DNA of 64,000 nucleotides from Betaproteobacteria bacterium (GTDB lineage Bacteria; Pseudomonadota; Gammaproteobacteria; Burkholderiales; Ga0077523): positions 34,357 to 98,356 of the forward strand of contig JANXYG010000039.1 of the NCBI GenBank assembly GCA_025350245.1, read 5' to 3'. The translations under genes and the position numbers were made by a program. Shown piece after piece: positions 1-7,499 of the stretch. Within the stretch, counting starts at the first letter, position 1. Each line of letters opens with the position of its first letter. The notes beneath the pieces are model-generated. The model was not told where the DNA came from. It made no database searches and saw only the letters and a list, made by a program, of their open reading frames with translations.

Positions 1-348
1 AACGCCAGACGACATGGAGCATATCCTCCGAACGATTATTTCAGCGGCGTGCAGGCTTGTGATCAATTCTTCGCCAGACACGCCAAAATCTCTACCGGCA
101 ACCACGAGCTTCAACTCACATGGCTCGCCAGGACCTCGCTCCTTGGACTCGCCGCGATCGTCGCGCTCGAAAATATCGATGCTGCCTTCGAGCACGACGA
201 AGAAATCAACCGAACGCTCCCCGCGCTGGAACACGAGCGTGCCCGCGGGTGTGAGGATTGCCTGAAGATCGGCAGCCGCTGGCTGCACCGGCAGCTGTGC
301 CGAACCTGCGGGCATGTGGGGTGTTGCGATCAGTCGCCGCATCGTCAT
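1..348 (-). CDS. Cyclic-nucleotide-binding-domain protein, N-terminal part, runs off left edge
   Basis: Open minus-strand frame with no stop from about 348 to base 1. Residues around 35-60 (bases about 165-260) read PAGTLVFQRGE followed by FFVVLEGSIDIFE, the typical beta-roll of cNMP-binding (Crp/EAP-like) domains. In many proteobacteria such a domain precedes a thioredoxin-reductase-like flavoprotein; that part would lie outside the window. The later stretch (bases 1-120) fits the family poorly. The sequence upstream of PAGTL is simply the antisense of the UBP zinc-finger frame on the other strand, so the true N-terminus is doubtful. It may be a remnant. The start (ATG complement 346-348, alternatives at 342 and 315) is a guess. 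Confidence 0.45.
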   Translation of the reverse strand, partial: MTMRRLIATPHMPAGSAQLPVQPAAADLQAILTPAGTLVFQRGERSVDFFVVLEGSIDIFERDDRGESKERGPGEPCELKLVVAGRDFGVSGEELITSLHAAEIIVRRICSMSSGV

Positions 349-630
349 GCAACCGCCCACTTCCACGCAACTCGGCATCCGATCATTGAAGGGTACGACC
401 CGCCCGAGGGCTTGGGCTGGTGCTACGTCGACGAACTCTTTCTCGATCTGGAAGGCGACACCACGGCGCAGGACGGACCGATCCCGAGGTATTTCTGTGC
501 CGGCGCCGAGGCGGGAGTCGCCCGCCTCGCGCCGAGAACGATCAGGGCAACTTGTAGTCCAGCCGCTGGGCGCATTGCAATTCGCCGTTCTTGCCCGACA
601 ATTTGCACTTCCACGGACCACTGCCGGTGA
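49..630 (+). CDS. UBP-type zinc finger protein (possibly truncated)
   Basis: Bases about 250-495 encode a clear ZnF_UBP domain: GCEDCLKIG, then W..H..LCRTCGHVGCCD, SPHRHATAHFHATRHP and GWCYVDE, finishing in GPIPRYF, which as I recall is close to the usual end of bacterial stand-alone UBP proteins (about 90-100 aa). Zinc ligands Cys/His are present from CEDC onwards, but the usual upstream Cys-x-His pair is not visible. The frame before base 245 is antisense to a cNMP-binding domain and unlikely to be coding. After PIPRYF the frame runs on another 45 codons into the antisense of the next gene, so both ends of the open frame are probably artefacts. Bacterial members are often found beside cNMP/thioredoxin-reductase fusions; function is not established. 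Confidence 0.6.
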   Translation: MQACDQFFARHAKISTGNHELQLTWLARTSLLGLAAIVALENIDAAFEHDEEINRTLPALEHERARGCEDCLKIGSRWLHRQLCRTCGHVGCCDQSPHRHATAHFHATRHPIIEGYDPPEGLGWCYVDELFLDLEGDTTAQDGPIPRYFCAGAEAGVARLAPRTIRATCSPAAGRIAIRRSCPTICTSTDHCR

Positions 631-1030
631 TACCCGAGTACTTTCCGGTGCCGCTGGCAATTGTGTTGGTTCCTTCAGCACCGTTTGGCGAAAGGGTGCC
701 GGTGAACTCGGTAAACAGCCGGTCGCCATCCGGGTCGCCGAAAGCACAGTAGCCCTTGTTGGAACCGTTGCCTTCCACTACGAAGAAGGCGCTGTAGCAG
801 TTCGCGGGACCCAGGTGCAATGGTCCCGCCCCCCGATCATTGAAGGTACTCCCGACCGAATGGTCCCAGCCGTGATAACGCTTTTCAGCGACTTCGTTCA
901 CCTCGAAAGCATCCTTCCAGCCAGTGTGAAAGCTGATGCTCCCGGACTTCGGAAGCTGCTGCGCGCCAACGCTCGCACACACGGCAGCGAACGATATTCC
1001 TGCGATGAGAACGGCGACTGTCTTGCTCAT
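542..1030 (-). CDS. Exported protein of unknown function
   Basis: 162 aa. The first 23 residues are a Sec signal peptide (MSKTVAVLIAG hydrophobic run, cleavage after SVGAQ or nearby). The mature part is Gly/Ser-rich, with four cysteines that could form two disulfides, and a C-terminal motif GTGKYSGITGSGPW that resembles small secreted beta-barrel proteins seen in Proteobacteria; I cannot name the family. A perfect AGGAGG ribosome site lies just upstream of the ATG. The start overlaps the stop of the upstream 79-aa gene by four bases (ATGA), so the two are probably co-translated. Confidence 0.75.
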   Translation of the reverse strand: MSKTVAVLIAGISFAAVCASVGAQQLPKSGSISFHTGWKDAFEVNEVAEKRYHGWDHSVGSTFNDRGAGPLHLGPANCYSAFFVVEGNGSNKGYCAFGDPDGDRLFTEFTGTLSPNGAEGTNTIASGTGKYSGITGSGPWKCKLSGKNGELQCAQRLDYKLP

Positions 1031-1266
1031 GAATCCTCCTGAGGTTTCGACTTCAGTGGGCGCACGACGGATCGAAGTGCGCGCGATGTCGTTCTCGGGG
1101 GATCACATGCGCTCAACCGCGCCTGCACGATTGCCCACAATTCGCCGGCGGACGTGAAGGCATTCTGCTCACCCGTGCCCGGGTCTTCGCAGACGCCGAC
1201 CAAGGTTCCATGCCCATCGTCGGCCAACGCAGGAAAGCGCAGGATCAGAACCTGCCTGATTTGCAT
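1027..1266 (-). CDS. Small protein of unknown function
   Basis: 79 aa, unrecognised. Support for coding: an AGGGGG ribosome site seven bases before the ATG, and a four-base overlap with the exported protein downstream. The N-terminal 50 residues look like a compact folded unit (alternating hydrophobic residues, VLILRFPALADDGHGTLVGV), while the last 25 residues are basic and low in hydrophobics. No signal peptide or membrane segment. It could form a two-gene unit with the following exported protein. Confidence 0.5.
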   Translation of the reverse strand: MQIRQVLILRFPALADDGHGTLVGVCEDPGTGEQNAFTSAGELWAIVQARLSACDPPRTTSRALRSVVRPLKSKPQEDS

Positions 1267-1308
1267 GTGTTCCCCCTAGAACTCACGCCCAGCGTAGGGC
1301 CGTGGAGG

Positions 1309-4300
1309 TCACAAATTGGCTACGGATTTCCAATCCGGCTCTGCCTCATACAACATGCGATAAAGCGCTTCGGATGAAGCCGAGGGTGCGATCCCAAGCA
1401 CCACCGAGAGCGTCTGCCGCAATCGCCGATAGCAACCGAGCGCCTCGGCTCGACGCTCGGCCCGCATATGGCAGCGGATCAGGCCCTGGTGAAACGCTTC
1501 GATCAAGGGATCGGCATCGATACCCCGCTGATACCAGGTGCTGGCACTATCCCAGGCGCTTGCTGCTTCGAATGCCGAGCCGAGGGCAGCGATCTTCTCT
1601 ACGAAGCGAGTACGTAGACGTTCGCGCATCGGCAGCAGCCAGGAATGTTCCGCGTCATTGGCGAGGAACGGTCCGCGATAGAGCTCGCAGACGCGTTCGA
1701 GCCTTTCCGGATTCATCAACTCCGGCTTCGACACAGCCCGCTCGAACGCAATGGCATCGATCCAACACCGGGCCGGATCGAGGCTCACCTTGCCATCGGC
1801 AACGCGGATGACATCAGCGCTGCCAAGCAATTTTCTCAGCCGCGTAAGGCTGACTCGCAACGCGTGCAAACCATTGTCACCTTCGTCGTCAGGCCACAAC
1901 GCATCGACGAGCTTGCGTTCGTCTATGTCCTCCCCGCCGAATGAAATGATCGCCTTCAGAACTTCGAGCAGCCGACGCGGTGCCTTGCGGGAGAATGCCG
2001 CGGGCTTGCCATCGATCAGCAGGTCGAATCGGCCGAGCGTGAAGATCTGCACCGGCCACGGCCAGGATTCGATGTTCGGTGACGGCGGGCGTACGTCGAA
2101 TTCGCGGATGAGCTCGCACGCCGTGGTCGCCTCGATGTCGTGTTCGATTGCCACCGGCATCATCGCGGCAAGGGCTAGCGGGTACCACCGGTAGCGAACA
2201 CGGGCACGCGGATTTGCAGCGCGTTGCATCGCTTCCCGCAGGAGCCCATCACGCGCCATCGTGTTGCCCGACGCATGGTGGAGCCAAGCTTCAAGCAGGC
2301 ATTGGGCACCGAGCATGCCCACGGCAATCGGGTTTGTGAGACGCGCCCGCGCGGCACCAAGGATCGAAGCTGCGGCGTCGACATCGCCGACAGCAAGTGC
2401 AAGGTGCGCTGCGTTCCAGGAGACCATGACGAACCCGACTTTCTGCCCGGTTCCTTCCCAATGGGAAACCGCCGCCCGCATTCCCTCCATGACACGTGTG
2501 GTCCGTCCATGCGCGAAGTCGAGTCCTGCCACCGCCATGGCCAGCAGCGAGCGCGTCGGTCCCGTTGCCGGTGTGCGCTTCAACCGGCAACGTGCAATCG
2601 TCACGGTTGTTTCGGTCAATTGGCCAGAACGCAACTCAGCCATGGCCCGCCATGCACCGACTAGCGACCCCAACCCCTCCAGGCCATGTTCCACAGTGAT
2701 GGCCTCGGCTTGTGCCAGTGCTGCGATTGCTTGACCATACCGACCCATCAGGTAGTGGCTATAGCCATCCACACCCAGATAGTGGGCAGATCGGTACGCC
2801 GTCAACTGTGGCAACGCAAGCAAAGCCCTCCCTGCGGCGCAAGCTCGTTGCTCGAGCTCGCGGTCGCCGGTGACGACCACATGGGCGTGCAGCATGCCTG
2901 CGACCGCAATGCGAAGATTGGGCTCGATCGCAGTGCTCAACAACTCCTCGACCCGACGCACGCAACGATCGAGATTGGCGTAGTCCGACAAACGGTAGCT
3001 GCACACCGCCATCACCACCGCATTGGTCCTGAGTTCGTCGGCCGCCGTCGGCGGACGAATGCCGATCTCGAGCAAGGGAATGATCCGGTTCAGCCAGGCG
3101 TCCATTGCAATGAAATCGCAATACTCGAAATACAGCGCTTCGATGACGCCCACTGCACTCAACATCTGCCCGACCATGTCACCCGCCCGCGCAAACCGAT
3201 CGTATGCATCGGCGAGCACCGGTTGCGCATCCACGGGCGAGACGTTGATGCGCGACCGACCCAGCCAGTAGGCCAGCCATGGATTGGCGTCCCTCGCGCT
3301 GGCAGGCAGCCGTTCGAGCCACTCCTCAAGCGTTTTCCAGCGCCCCTGATCGATGAACGGAGACGCGTTCGCCAGCAGGAGACGTTCGGCGTCCGCCCAT
3401 GCGCCAGCCTCGATGAACAAGGTGAAAGCGGGTTCAACCGATCCACCCTGCTCCAGTGCGTGTGCGCCACGCGCAAGAGTTGCGCAGCGCTCGGCCGATG
3501 GCAACATCGAGCACGCCCTCGCCCTCAGGAAAGCCTGGAACAAGGGATGAAAGTGGTACTCGGGTCTGGTCGATCCTGCCTTGTCGACGAACAGGTTGCG
3601 ACGGCACAACCACTCGACCTGACGAATCGCCTCGGGATCGCCGGTCACCGCCTCCGCCGTCGACGCATTGACACTCGGGAGCAATGAGGTGCGCACGAGG
3701 ATCGCCTGAACCCGTGGCTCGGCCGACTCGAAGGCGAGACCGGCGAAGTAGTCGAACACCGTTTCGAGGGACTCTGCATGTGCGTCCTGAACGATGGCGC
3801 CAGACCGTGTGACCCGATCGGTCATCAATACGGTGCCAGCCATCCAGCCGTTCGCCTGCGCCTGGATCTGTCGAGCCGCGTTCGAATCCGCGACGCCACG
3901 AGCCTCCATGAGTTCCGCTGATTCGTTCGTGGTCAGCCGCAGGTCTTCCCAATCGATCGTCGCAATCGCACCATTCACCGTAGCGTGGGCGAACGGGGGC
4001 GGCGCATCGCGTCGACTTACGACGAACACGTTGGAACCGTCCGGGATTTCCTCGAACGCTGCGGCGAGCGCACGGTGCAACGCTATCCCCTCGCCGGCAT
4101 CCTGGAAGTTGTCCACCACGACTGCCATCCCGGCGGGCAGGCATCGAAACGCCTCGCGGAACCAACGCCGCGCAAAGCCGGGGATGTCGCCCAAGTACTC
4201 CGGGGTCAGTAGTGGCAGCGGTTTACAGTCCGGTCCCGCATGGTTGCCAACAGCCTGCCCGAGGTAGAGAAAGAAGGTCGCTGGATCGGCATCACCCTCA

Positions 4301-4485
4301 TCGACCCGGTACCAGAGTGTCGGTCGTGCGGTTTCCGCCAGAAAAGAAGCCACCACCGTGGTCTTTCCCGCACCCGGCGGGCCGACGACCCACACGATGG
4401 GCCTGCGCTGCCGCTCCTGCAGCAAGGCGTGCAGCCGCTCTCGCCGGACGACACCTTCCGGGCGCGGCGGTGCCAGCTTCGCCAC
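1309..4485 (-). CDS. Large ATPase transcriptional activator with BTAD domain (MalT/SARP-like)
   Basis: About 1058 aa from a GTG at 4485; the frame is open up to an ATG at 4614. I prefer 4485 because the protein then begins VAKLAPPRP, the usual start of this family, with a purine-rich GGCTCCAGGG upstream. Residues 35-43 are a Walker A loop GPPGAGKTT, and the following 300 residues are a STAND-type NTPase. The middle 400 residues are alanine-rich helical repeats of TPR type. From about residue 815 a winged-helix output domain (FTLGRFDLLIDG ... LVDALWPD) is followed by a bacterial transcriptional activator domain. Known relatives integrate a ligand signal with ATP binding and activate nearby operons. 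The target is not evident; it sits upstream of the two small genes and may control them. Confidence 0.85.
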   Translation of the reverse strand: MAKLAPPRPEGVVRRERLHALLQERQRRPIVWVVGPPGAGKTTVVASFLAETARPTLWYRVDEGDADPATFFLYLGQAVGNHAGPDCKPLPLLTPEYLGDIPGFARRWFREAFRCLPAGMAVVVDNFQDAGEGIALHRALAAAFEEIPDGSNVFVVSRRDAPPPFAHATVNGAIATIDWEDLRLTTNESAELMEARGVADSNAARQIQAQANGWMAGTVLMTDRVTRSGAIVQDAHAESLETVFDYFAGLAFESAEPRVQAILVRTSLLPSVNASTAEAVTGDPEAIRQVEWLCRRNLFVDKAGSTRPEYHFHPLFQAFLRARACSMLPSAERCATLARGAHALEQGGSVEPAFTLFIEAGAWADAERLLLANASPFIDQGRWKTLEEWLERLPASARDANPWLAYWLGRSRINVSPVDAQPVLADAYDRFARAGDMVGQMLSAVGVIEALYFEYCDFIAMDAWLNRIIPLLEIGIRPPTAADELRTNAVVMAVCSYRLSDYANLDRCVRRVEELLSTAIEPNLRIAVAGMLHAHVVVTGDRELEQRACAAGRALLALPQLTAYRSAHYLGVDGYSHYLMGRYGQAIAALAQAEAITVEHGLEGLGSLVGAWRAMAELRSGQLTETTVTIARCRLKRTPATGPTRSLLAMAVAGLDFAHGRTTRVMEGMRAAVSHWEGTGQKVGFVMVSWNAAHLALAVGDVDAAASILGAARARLTNPIAVGMLGAQCLLEAWLHHASGNTMARDGLLREAMQRAANPRARVRYRWYPLALAAMMPVAIEHDIEATTACELIREFDVRPPSPNIESWPWPVQIFTLGRFDLLIDGKPAAFSRKAPRRLLEVLKAIISFGGEDIDERKLVDALWPDDEGDNGLHALRVSLTRLRKLLGSADVIRVADGKVSLDPARCWIDAIAFERAVSKPELMNPERLERVCELYRGPFLANDAEHSWLLPMRERLRTRFVEKIAALGSAFEAASAWDSASTWYQRGIDADPLIEAFHQGLIRCHMRAERRAEALGCYRRLRQTLSVVLGIAPSASSEALYRMLYEAEPDWKSVANL

Positions 4486-4720
4486 CCCTGGAGCCGAACG
4501 TGCCAATCTTCCTCCCAGATGCAGTTGAACTGCAATTTCGATACGACCATGGGTATTCCGAGGGGATTCTCCGGCATCGGCGTCGACAAATCGATCACCG
4601 ATTGGAAACTGCACAATGCAAGACCGGATTGGCGATGAAGTTCAGCCACTAAGCCTTCAGATGACTGCAACCCAACAACCACTCGACTGGCCCGCGACAG
4701 CGCAACCCCGCGGTCAACGC

Positions 4721-4848
4721 TAGGGTTTCCCTCATCCCCAGTTGCTCTCCCGGAGGGAGAGGGGAGCACAACACATCCTTTCCCCCGGGACGCAGGAGAC
4801 ATCCCCTCGGGGGGGCGCCGAGGGTGAGGGACGCTGAAAAATGTCACT
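4721..4848. repeat. Interspersed GC-rich palindromic repeat, copy 1
   Basis: Contains CCTCATCCCCAG ... GGAGGGAGAGGGGAGC ... CCCCGGGA ... GGGTGAGGGACGCTGA. The same ordered blocks, in opposite orientation and with different spacing, occur at 42305-42440 between guaB and guaA. Each copy has inner G-rich and C-rich arms able to pair. No ORF of significance inside. This resembles the small non-autonomous intergenic repeats common in Proteobacteria. Confidence 0.6.
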
Positions 4849-5138
4849 GATCAGGTCGCATTTTACGGTGCTGCTCGCTTGCAATGCCCCGCCGCACTTC
4901 CGCTGTGACGCCGTCCGCCGGGACGAACGATTCGATGCCCAGCTCCGAGGCCATCACATCGAGCGGGGTGCCGAAGATCATCGTCGGGAAGCAGGCTCGA
5001 TCGAAGCACGTTCACGGGAGGCCGCAACAAGGGCGGCACCGAGCAGGCTGCGCTATACCTGGGGGGCACCGACTTCGTGGTGGCCGCGGGCGACGGACGG
5101 CTGCAGATCGTCACCGGATTCCAGCCCGGCATCGGAGT
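4849..5138. other. Unassigned stretch with short coding-like remnants on both strands
   Basis: No complete gene. Minus strand 4984-4841 has a short open frame beginning MIFGTPLDVMASELGIESF, which has protein-like composition. Plus strand about 5000-5149 ends in GGTDFVVAAGDGRLQIV and then a stop at the operator of the next pair. Neither fragment has a recognisable family. They look like the ends of two eroded genes placed tail to tail. Confidence 0.35.
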
Positions 5139-5152
5139 GATATCATGATATC
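5139..5152. promoter_or_regulatory. Probable toxin-antitoxin operator
   Basis: A perfect 14-bp palindrome GATATCATGATATC, AT-rich in a GC-rich background, 22 bases upstream of the antitoxin start. Type II antitoxins with ribbon-helix-helix domains bind such sites to repress their own operon. A GGAAAGG ribosome site follows at about 5160. Confidence 0.65.
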
Positions 5153-5173
5153 TATCCATGGAAAGGACTGTCG

Positions 5174-5422
5174 ATGGCCCAGTTCACCGTCCGAAATCTC
5201 GAGGAAGACGTGAAAGCACGGCTGAAACGTCGTGCCGTGCGGCACGGCTCCAGCATGGAGGAAGAGGTCCGGCAGATCCTGCGCAACGCGGTGAAGGACG
5301 AAGATCAATCGGTCACGCGGCTCGGTAGCCGAATCGCTGCCCGCTTTTCCAAGACCGGGTTGATCGAAGACCTGCCCGAGCTTCGCGGGCAGGCGGTTCG
5401 CCCCGCACGCTTCGATCGGTGA
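5174..5422 (+). CDS. FitA-like ribbon-helix-helix antitoxin
   Basis: 82 aa. N-terminal half MAQFTVRNLEEDVKARLKRR is the beta-strand plus first helix of an Arc/MetJ-type DNA-binding fold; the following helix (SSMEEEVRQILRNAV) completes it. The C-terminal 30 residues, rich in Arg and Leu, would wrap the toxin active site. Length and arrangement match FitA antitoxins. Its stop overlaps the toxin start (GTGA), as usual for co-translated pairs. Expected to neutralise the downstream PIN-domain RNase and, with it, to repress transcription from the palindrome just upstream. Confidence 0.88.
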   Translation: MAQFTVRNLEEDVKARLKRRAVRHGSSMEEEVRQILRNAVKDEDQSVTRLGSRIAARFSKTGLIEDLPELRGQAVRPARFDR

Positions 5423-5835
5423 TCATCCTCGACACCAACGTGCTGTCGGCGCTCATGCGCCCACGTCCGGAGGCCGCCGTGGTGTCCTGGCTCGATCAGC
5501 AACCGACGGCGTCGATCTGGCTGACCAGCATCACGGTGTTCGAAAGCCGACTTGGTCTTGCACTCCTCCCGGCAGGCAAGCGTCGGCAGGCACTGGAAGC
5601 AGGTTTCGAGCGCCTCCTGGCAGATGATCTGGGTAATCGCGTGTTGCCCTTCGACGCCGAGGCCGCTCGGCAAGCCGCGTTGATCGGCGCAGCGCGCCAA
5701 CGTGCCGGACGTCCAGTGGATATACGCGATACGCAGATTGCGGGAATTGCCGTGTCCCGTCGCGCAACGCTGGCCACTCGCAATGTCCGGCATTTCGACG
5801 ATCTGCCTACGGCTGTCGTCGATCCCTGGGGCTGA
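5419..5835 (+). CDS. FitB/VapC-type PIN-domain ribonuclease toxin
   Basis: 138 aa, GTG start overlapping the antitoxin stop. PIN fold: IILDTNVLSALMR gives the first acidic residue (Asp4), TSITVFESRLGL supplies Glu at about 42, and VDIRDTQIAGIA gives acidic residues near 101-104; late Asn and Asp residues (ATRNVRHFDDL) complete the Mg-binding pocket. All four expected acidic positions seem present, so the toxin looks active. PIN toxins cleave tRNA or other RNA when the antitoxin is degraded. Closest in layout to FitAB rather than classical VapBC. Confidence 0.9.
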   Translation: MIILDTNVLSALMRPRPEAAVVSWLDQQPTASIWLTSITVFESRLGLALLPAGKRRQALEAGFERLLADDLGNRVLPFDAEAARQAALIGAARQRAGRPVDIRDTQIAGIAVSRRATLATRNVRHFDDLPTAVVDPWG

Positions 5836-6122
5836 GAGGCTGACCTGCTCGACGCGCAATCACGATCAAGCGAGTTTCAAGTCGCCATAGCGGACTGACC
5901 GGTCGGCCAGCGGGGCTGTCGCGCGCGTCGGACTCTGGCTCGCATCCGGACACCGCCCGCTGCTTTCCGGAGCCTGGACCGGCCATACGTACTCATACTT
6001 ACTTCACATCCGGGCCGCACCATCGCTATCATCGCGCCGATGTAGCACCGAGCTTCGCTGGTCGCCCGGTGCAAGATGCCCTTGGGCATCGAGATCCTGC
6101 GCTGTTGCTTAGTGGTTTCATC

Positions 6123-7499
6123 ATGAACGCCAGAATCGGTCGCAACGACCCCTGCCCGTGCGGCAGCGGCAAGAAGTACAAACACTGTCACCTGCCGATC
6201 GAGGCACAGTCGGCCACGCTGCCCGCGACCGGGCCCCAGGCCGCGGTGGAACGCACGATCGCCTGGCTCAACCAGCGCCATCGCCAAGCATTCGGGGAGG
6301 CCATCAACCAACTGCTCGACGATCTCTGGCCGGAAGATGCTCCGTCCGAGACACCCTACCTCGGCGACGACACCAAACAGACGATCAACATCAATCTGCT
6401 CGAGTGGCTGCTCGCCGAGGGCGATATCCTCGTCAAGGGACAATTGCGGCGGGTCAATGAACTGGTACGCGAAGCTAGCGGCCCGCGCCTGTCCGAAGCC
6501 CAGCGACACTGGATTCTCCAGCTCTCCGAGCGACCATTGCGTCTGTACACCGTCACCGATGTCCGCCCTGGCGAAAGCATCACCTTGTGCGATGCGCTCG
6601 ATGCCGACGCGCTCCCGCTGCTGGTTCAGGAGCGCATGGGGAGCCAGTCGGTGAAGCCTGGCATGCTCATCGGTTGCCGGGTAATCACTGTTGGCGAACA
6701 CCTGGACCTCTCCGGCGCCATCTACTCGTTTTCGAATCTGGCGAACGCCGGGGCGATGGCCGCAGCCCGCACGGCGGTCGAAGCCAACATCTTCCCCGAA
6801 GACCAGTCCTTGATGATGGGCGTGAGTATCGCAACGGCGTGGCTGCGGCAGTTGATCATGCCCCTGCCGAAGCCAACCATGGTGGACATGTACACCCGCG
6901 AGCCACTGCTGTACGTGACCGACCATTATCGCGTACTGGATACCGCAGCATTGGCGCTGGCGCTGGCCGCGTGCGATGACGTGTCCGGCGACGCGCAGGC
7001 CGGGTGGCGACGCGAAATCGACTGCGAAGATGACCTGGTGCGCTCGCTGGCCGCCGTCAACCCCGGCAAGCAATCCGACCGCATCGAGGTGTTCTACCGC
7101 ACGCAGCGCTACGCGGACGAAGGTCGCGTCTGGTTCGACGCCGTGGCTGGCGAAGCGGCACGTTTTCTCACGCGCGAGGCCAGTGACCCGCGCAGTGAAC
7201 TGCACACGTATCCGCGAGAACAGACACTGGCCACCCCGTCAGGCACCATGAGTCCGGAACAGATGGCCGATGCATTCGAACAGGTGGTGCTGCGCACTTA
7301 CGCCCACTGGTCCGACCAGCCGATCCCTGCGCTGCATGGCAAGACCCCGCGCGAGGCAGCGCGCACGCCCGCCGGACTGGAACGTGTGAAGGGCCTGTTG
7401 CGCAACTACGAGAGCAACGAAGCAACCATGGCCGAGCAGGACGGCCGGCGCGCAGTCTCGTACCAGTTCCTGTGGGATGCGCTGGAGATTGCCCGATGA
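6123..7499 (+). CDS. SEC-C motif protein paired with SNF2 helicase
   Basis: 458 aa from the ATG at 6123, chosen because the SEC-C motif begins immediately after it; an in-frame start at 6069 adds 18 unlikely residues. Residues 5-22 are the SEC-C zinc motif [17 protein letters not shown] (C-x-C ... C-H), known from the SecA tail. The rest, about 430 residues, is not a family I can name; it is mixed alpha/beta with no membrane segment. The stop overlaps the start of the SWIM/SNF2 helicase (ATGA), so the two are translationally coupled and presumably work together. The SEC-C motif may mediate protein or ribosome contacts. Exact role unknown. Confidence 0.75.
   Translation: MNARIGRNDPCPCGSGKKYKHCHLPIEAQSATLPATGPQAAVERTIAWLNQRHRQAFGEAINQLLDDLWPEDAPSETPYLGDDTKQTININLLEWLLAEGDILVKGQLRRVNELVREASGPRLSEAQRHWILQLSERPLRLYTVTDVRPGESITLCDALDADALPLLVQERMGSQSVKPGMLIGCRVITVGEHLDLSGAIYSFSNLANAGAMAAARTAVEANIFPEDQSLMMGVSIATAWLRQLIMPLPKPTMVDMYTREPLLYVTDHYRVLDTAALALALAACDDVSGDAQAGWRREIDCEDDLVRSLAAVNPGKQSDRIEVFYRTQRYADEGRVWFDAVAGEAARFLTREASDPRSELHTYPREQTLATPSGTMSPEQMADAFEQVVLRTYAHWSDQPIPALHGKTPREAARTPAGLERVKGLLRNYESNEATMAEQDGRRAVSYQFLWDALEIAR

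Noticed and set aside
4721..4848. CRISPR-like array or integrase attachment site
   Set aside because: Blocks are irregular, not a spaced direct repeat; no cas or integrase genes in the window.
5877..7205. Minus-strand open frame of 442 codons opposite the SEC-C gene
   Set aside because: No motif and shadow-like composition; the plus strand has the SEC-C motif and coupling to the helicase.
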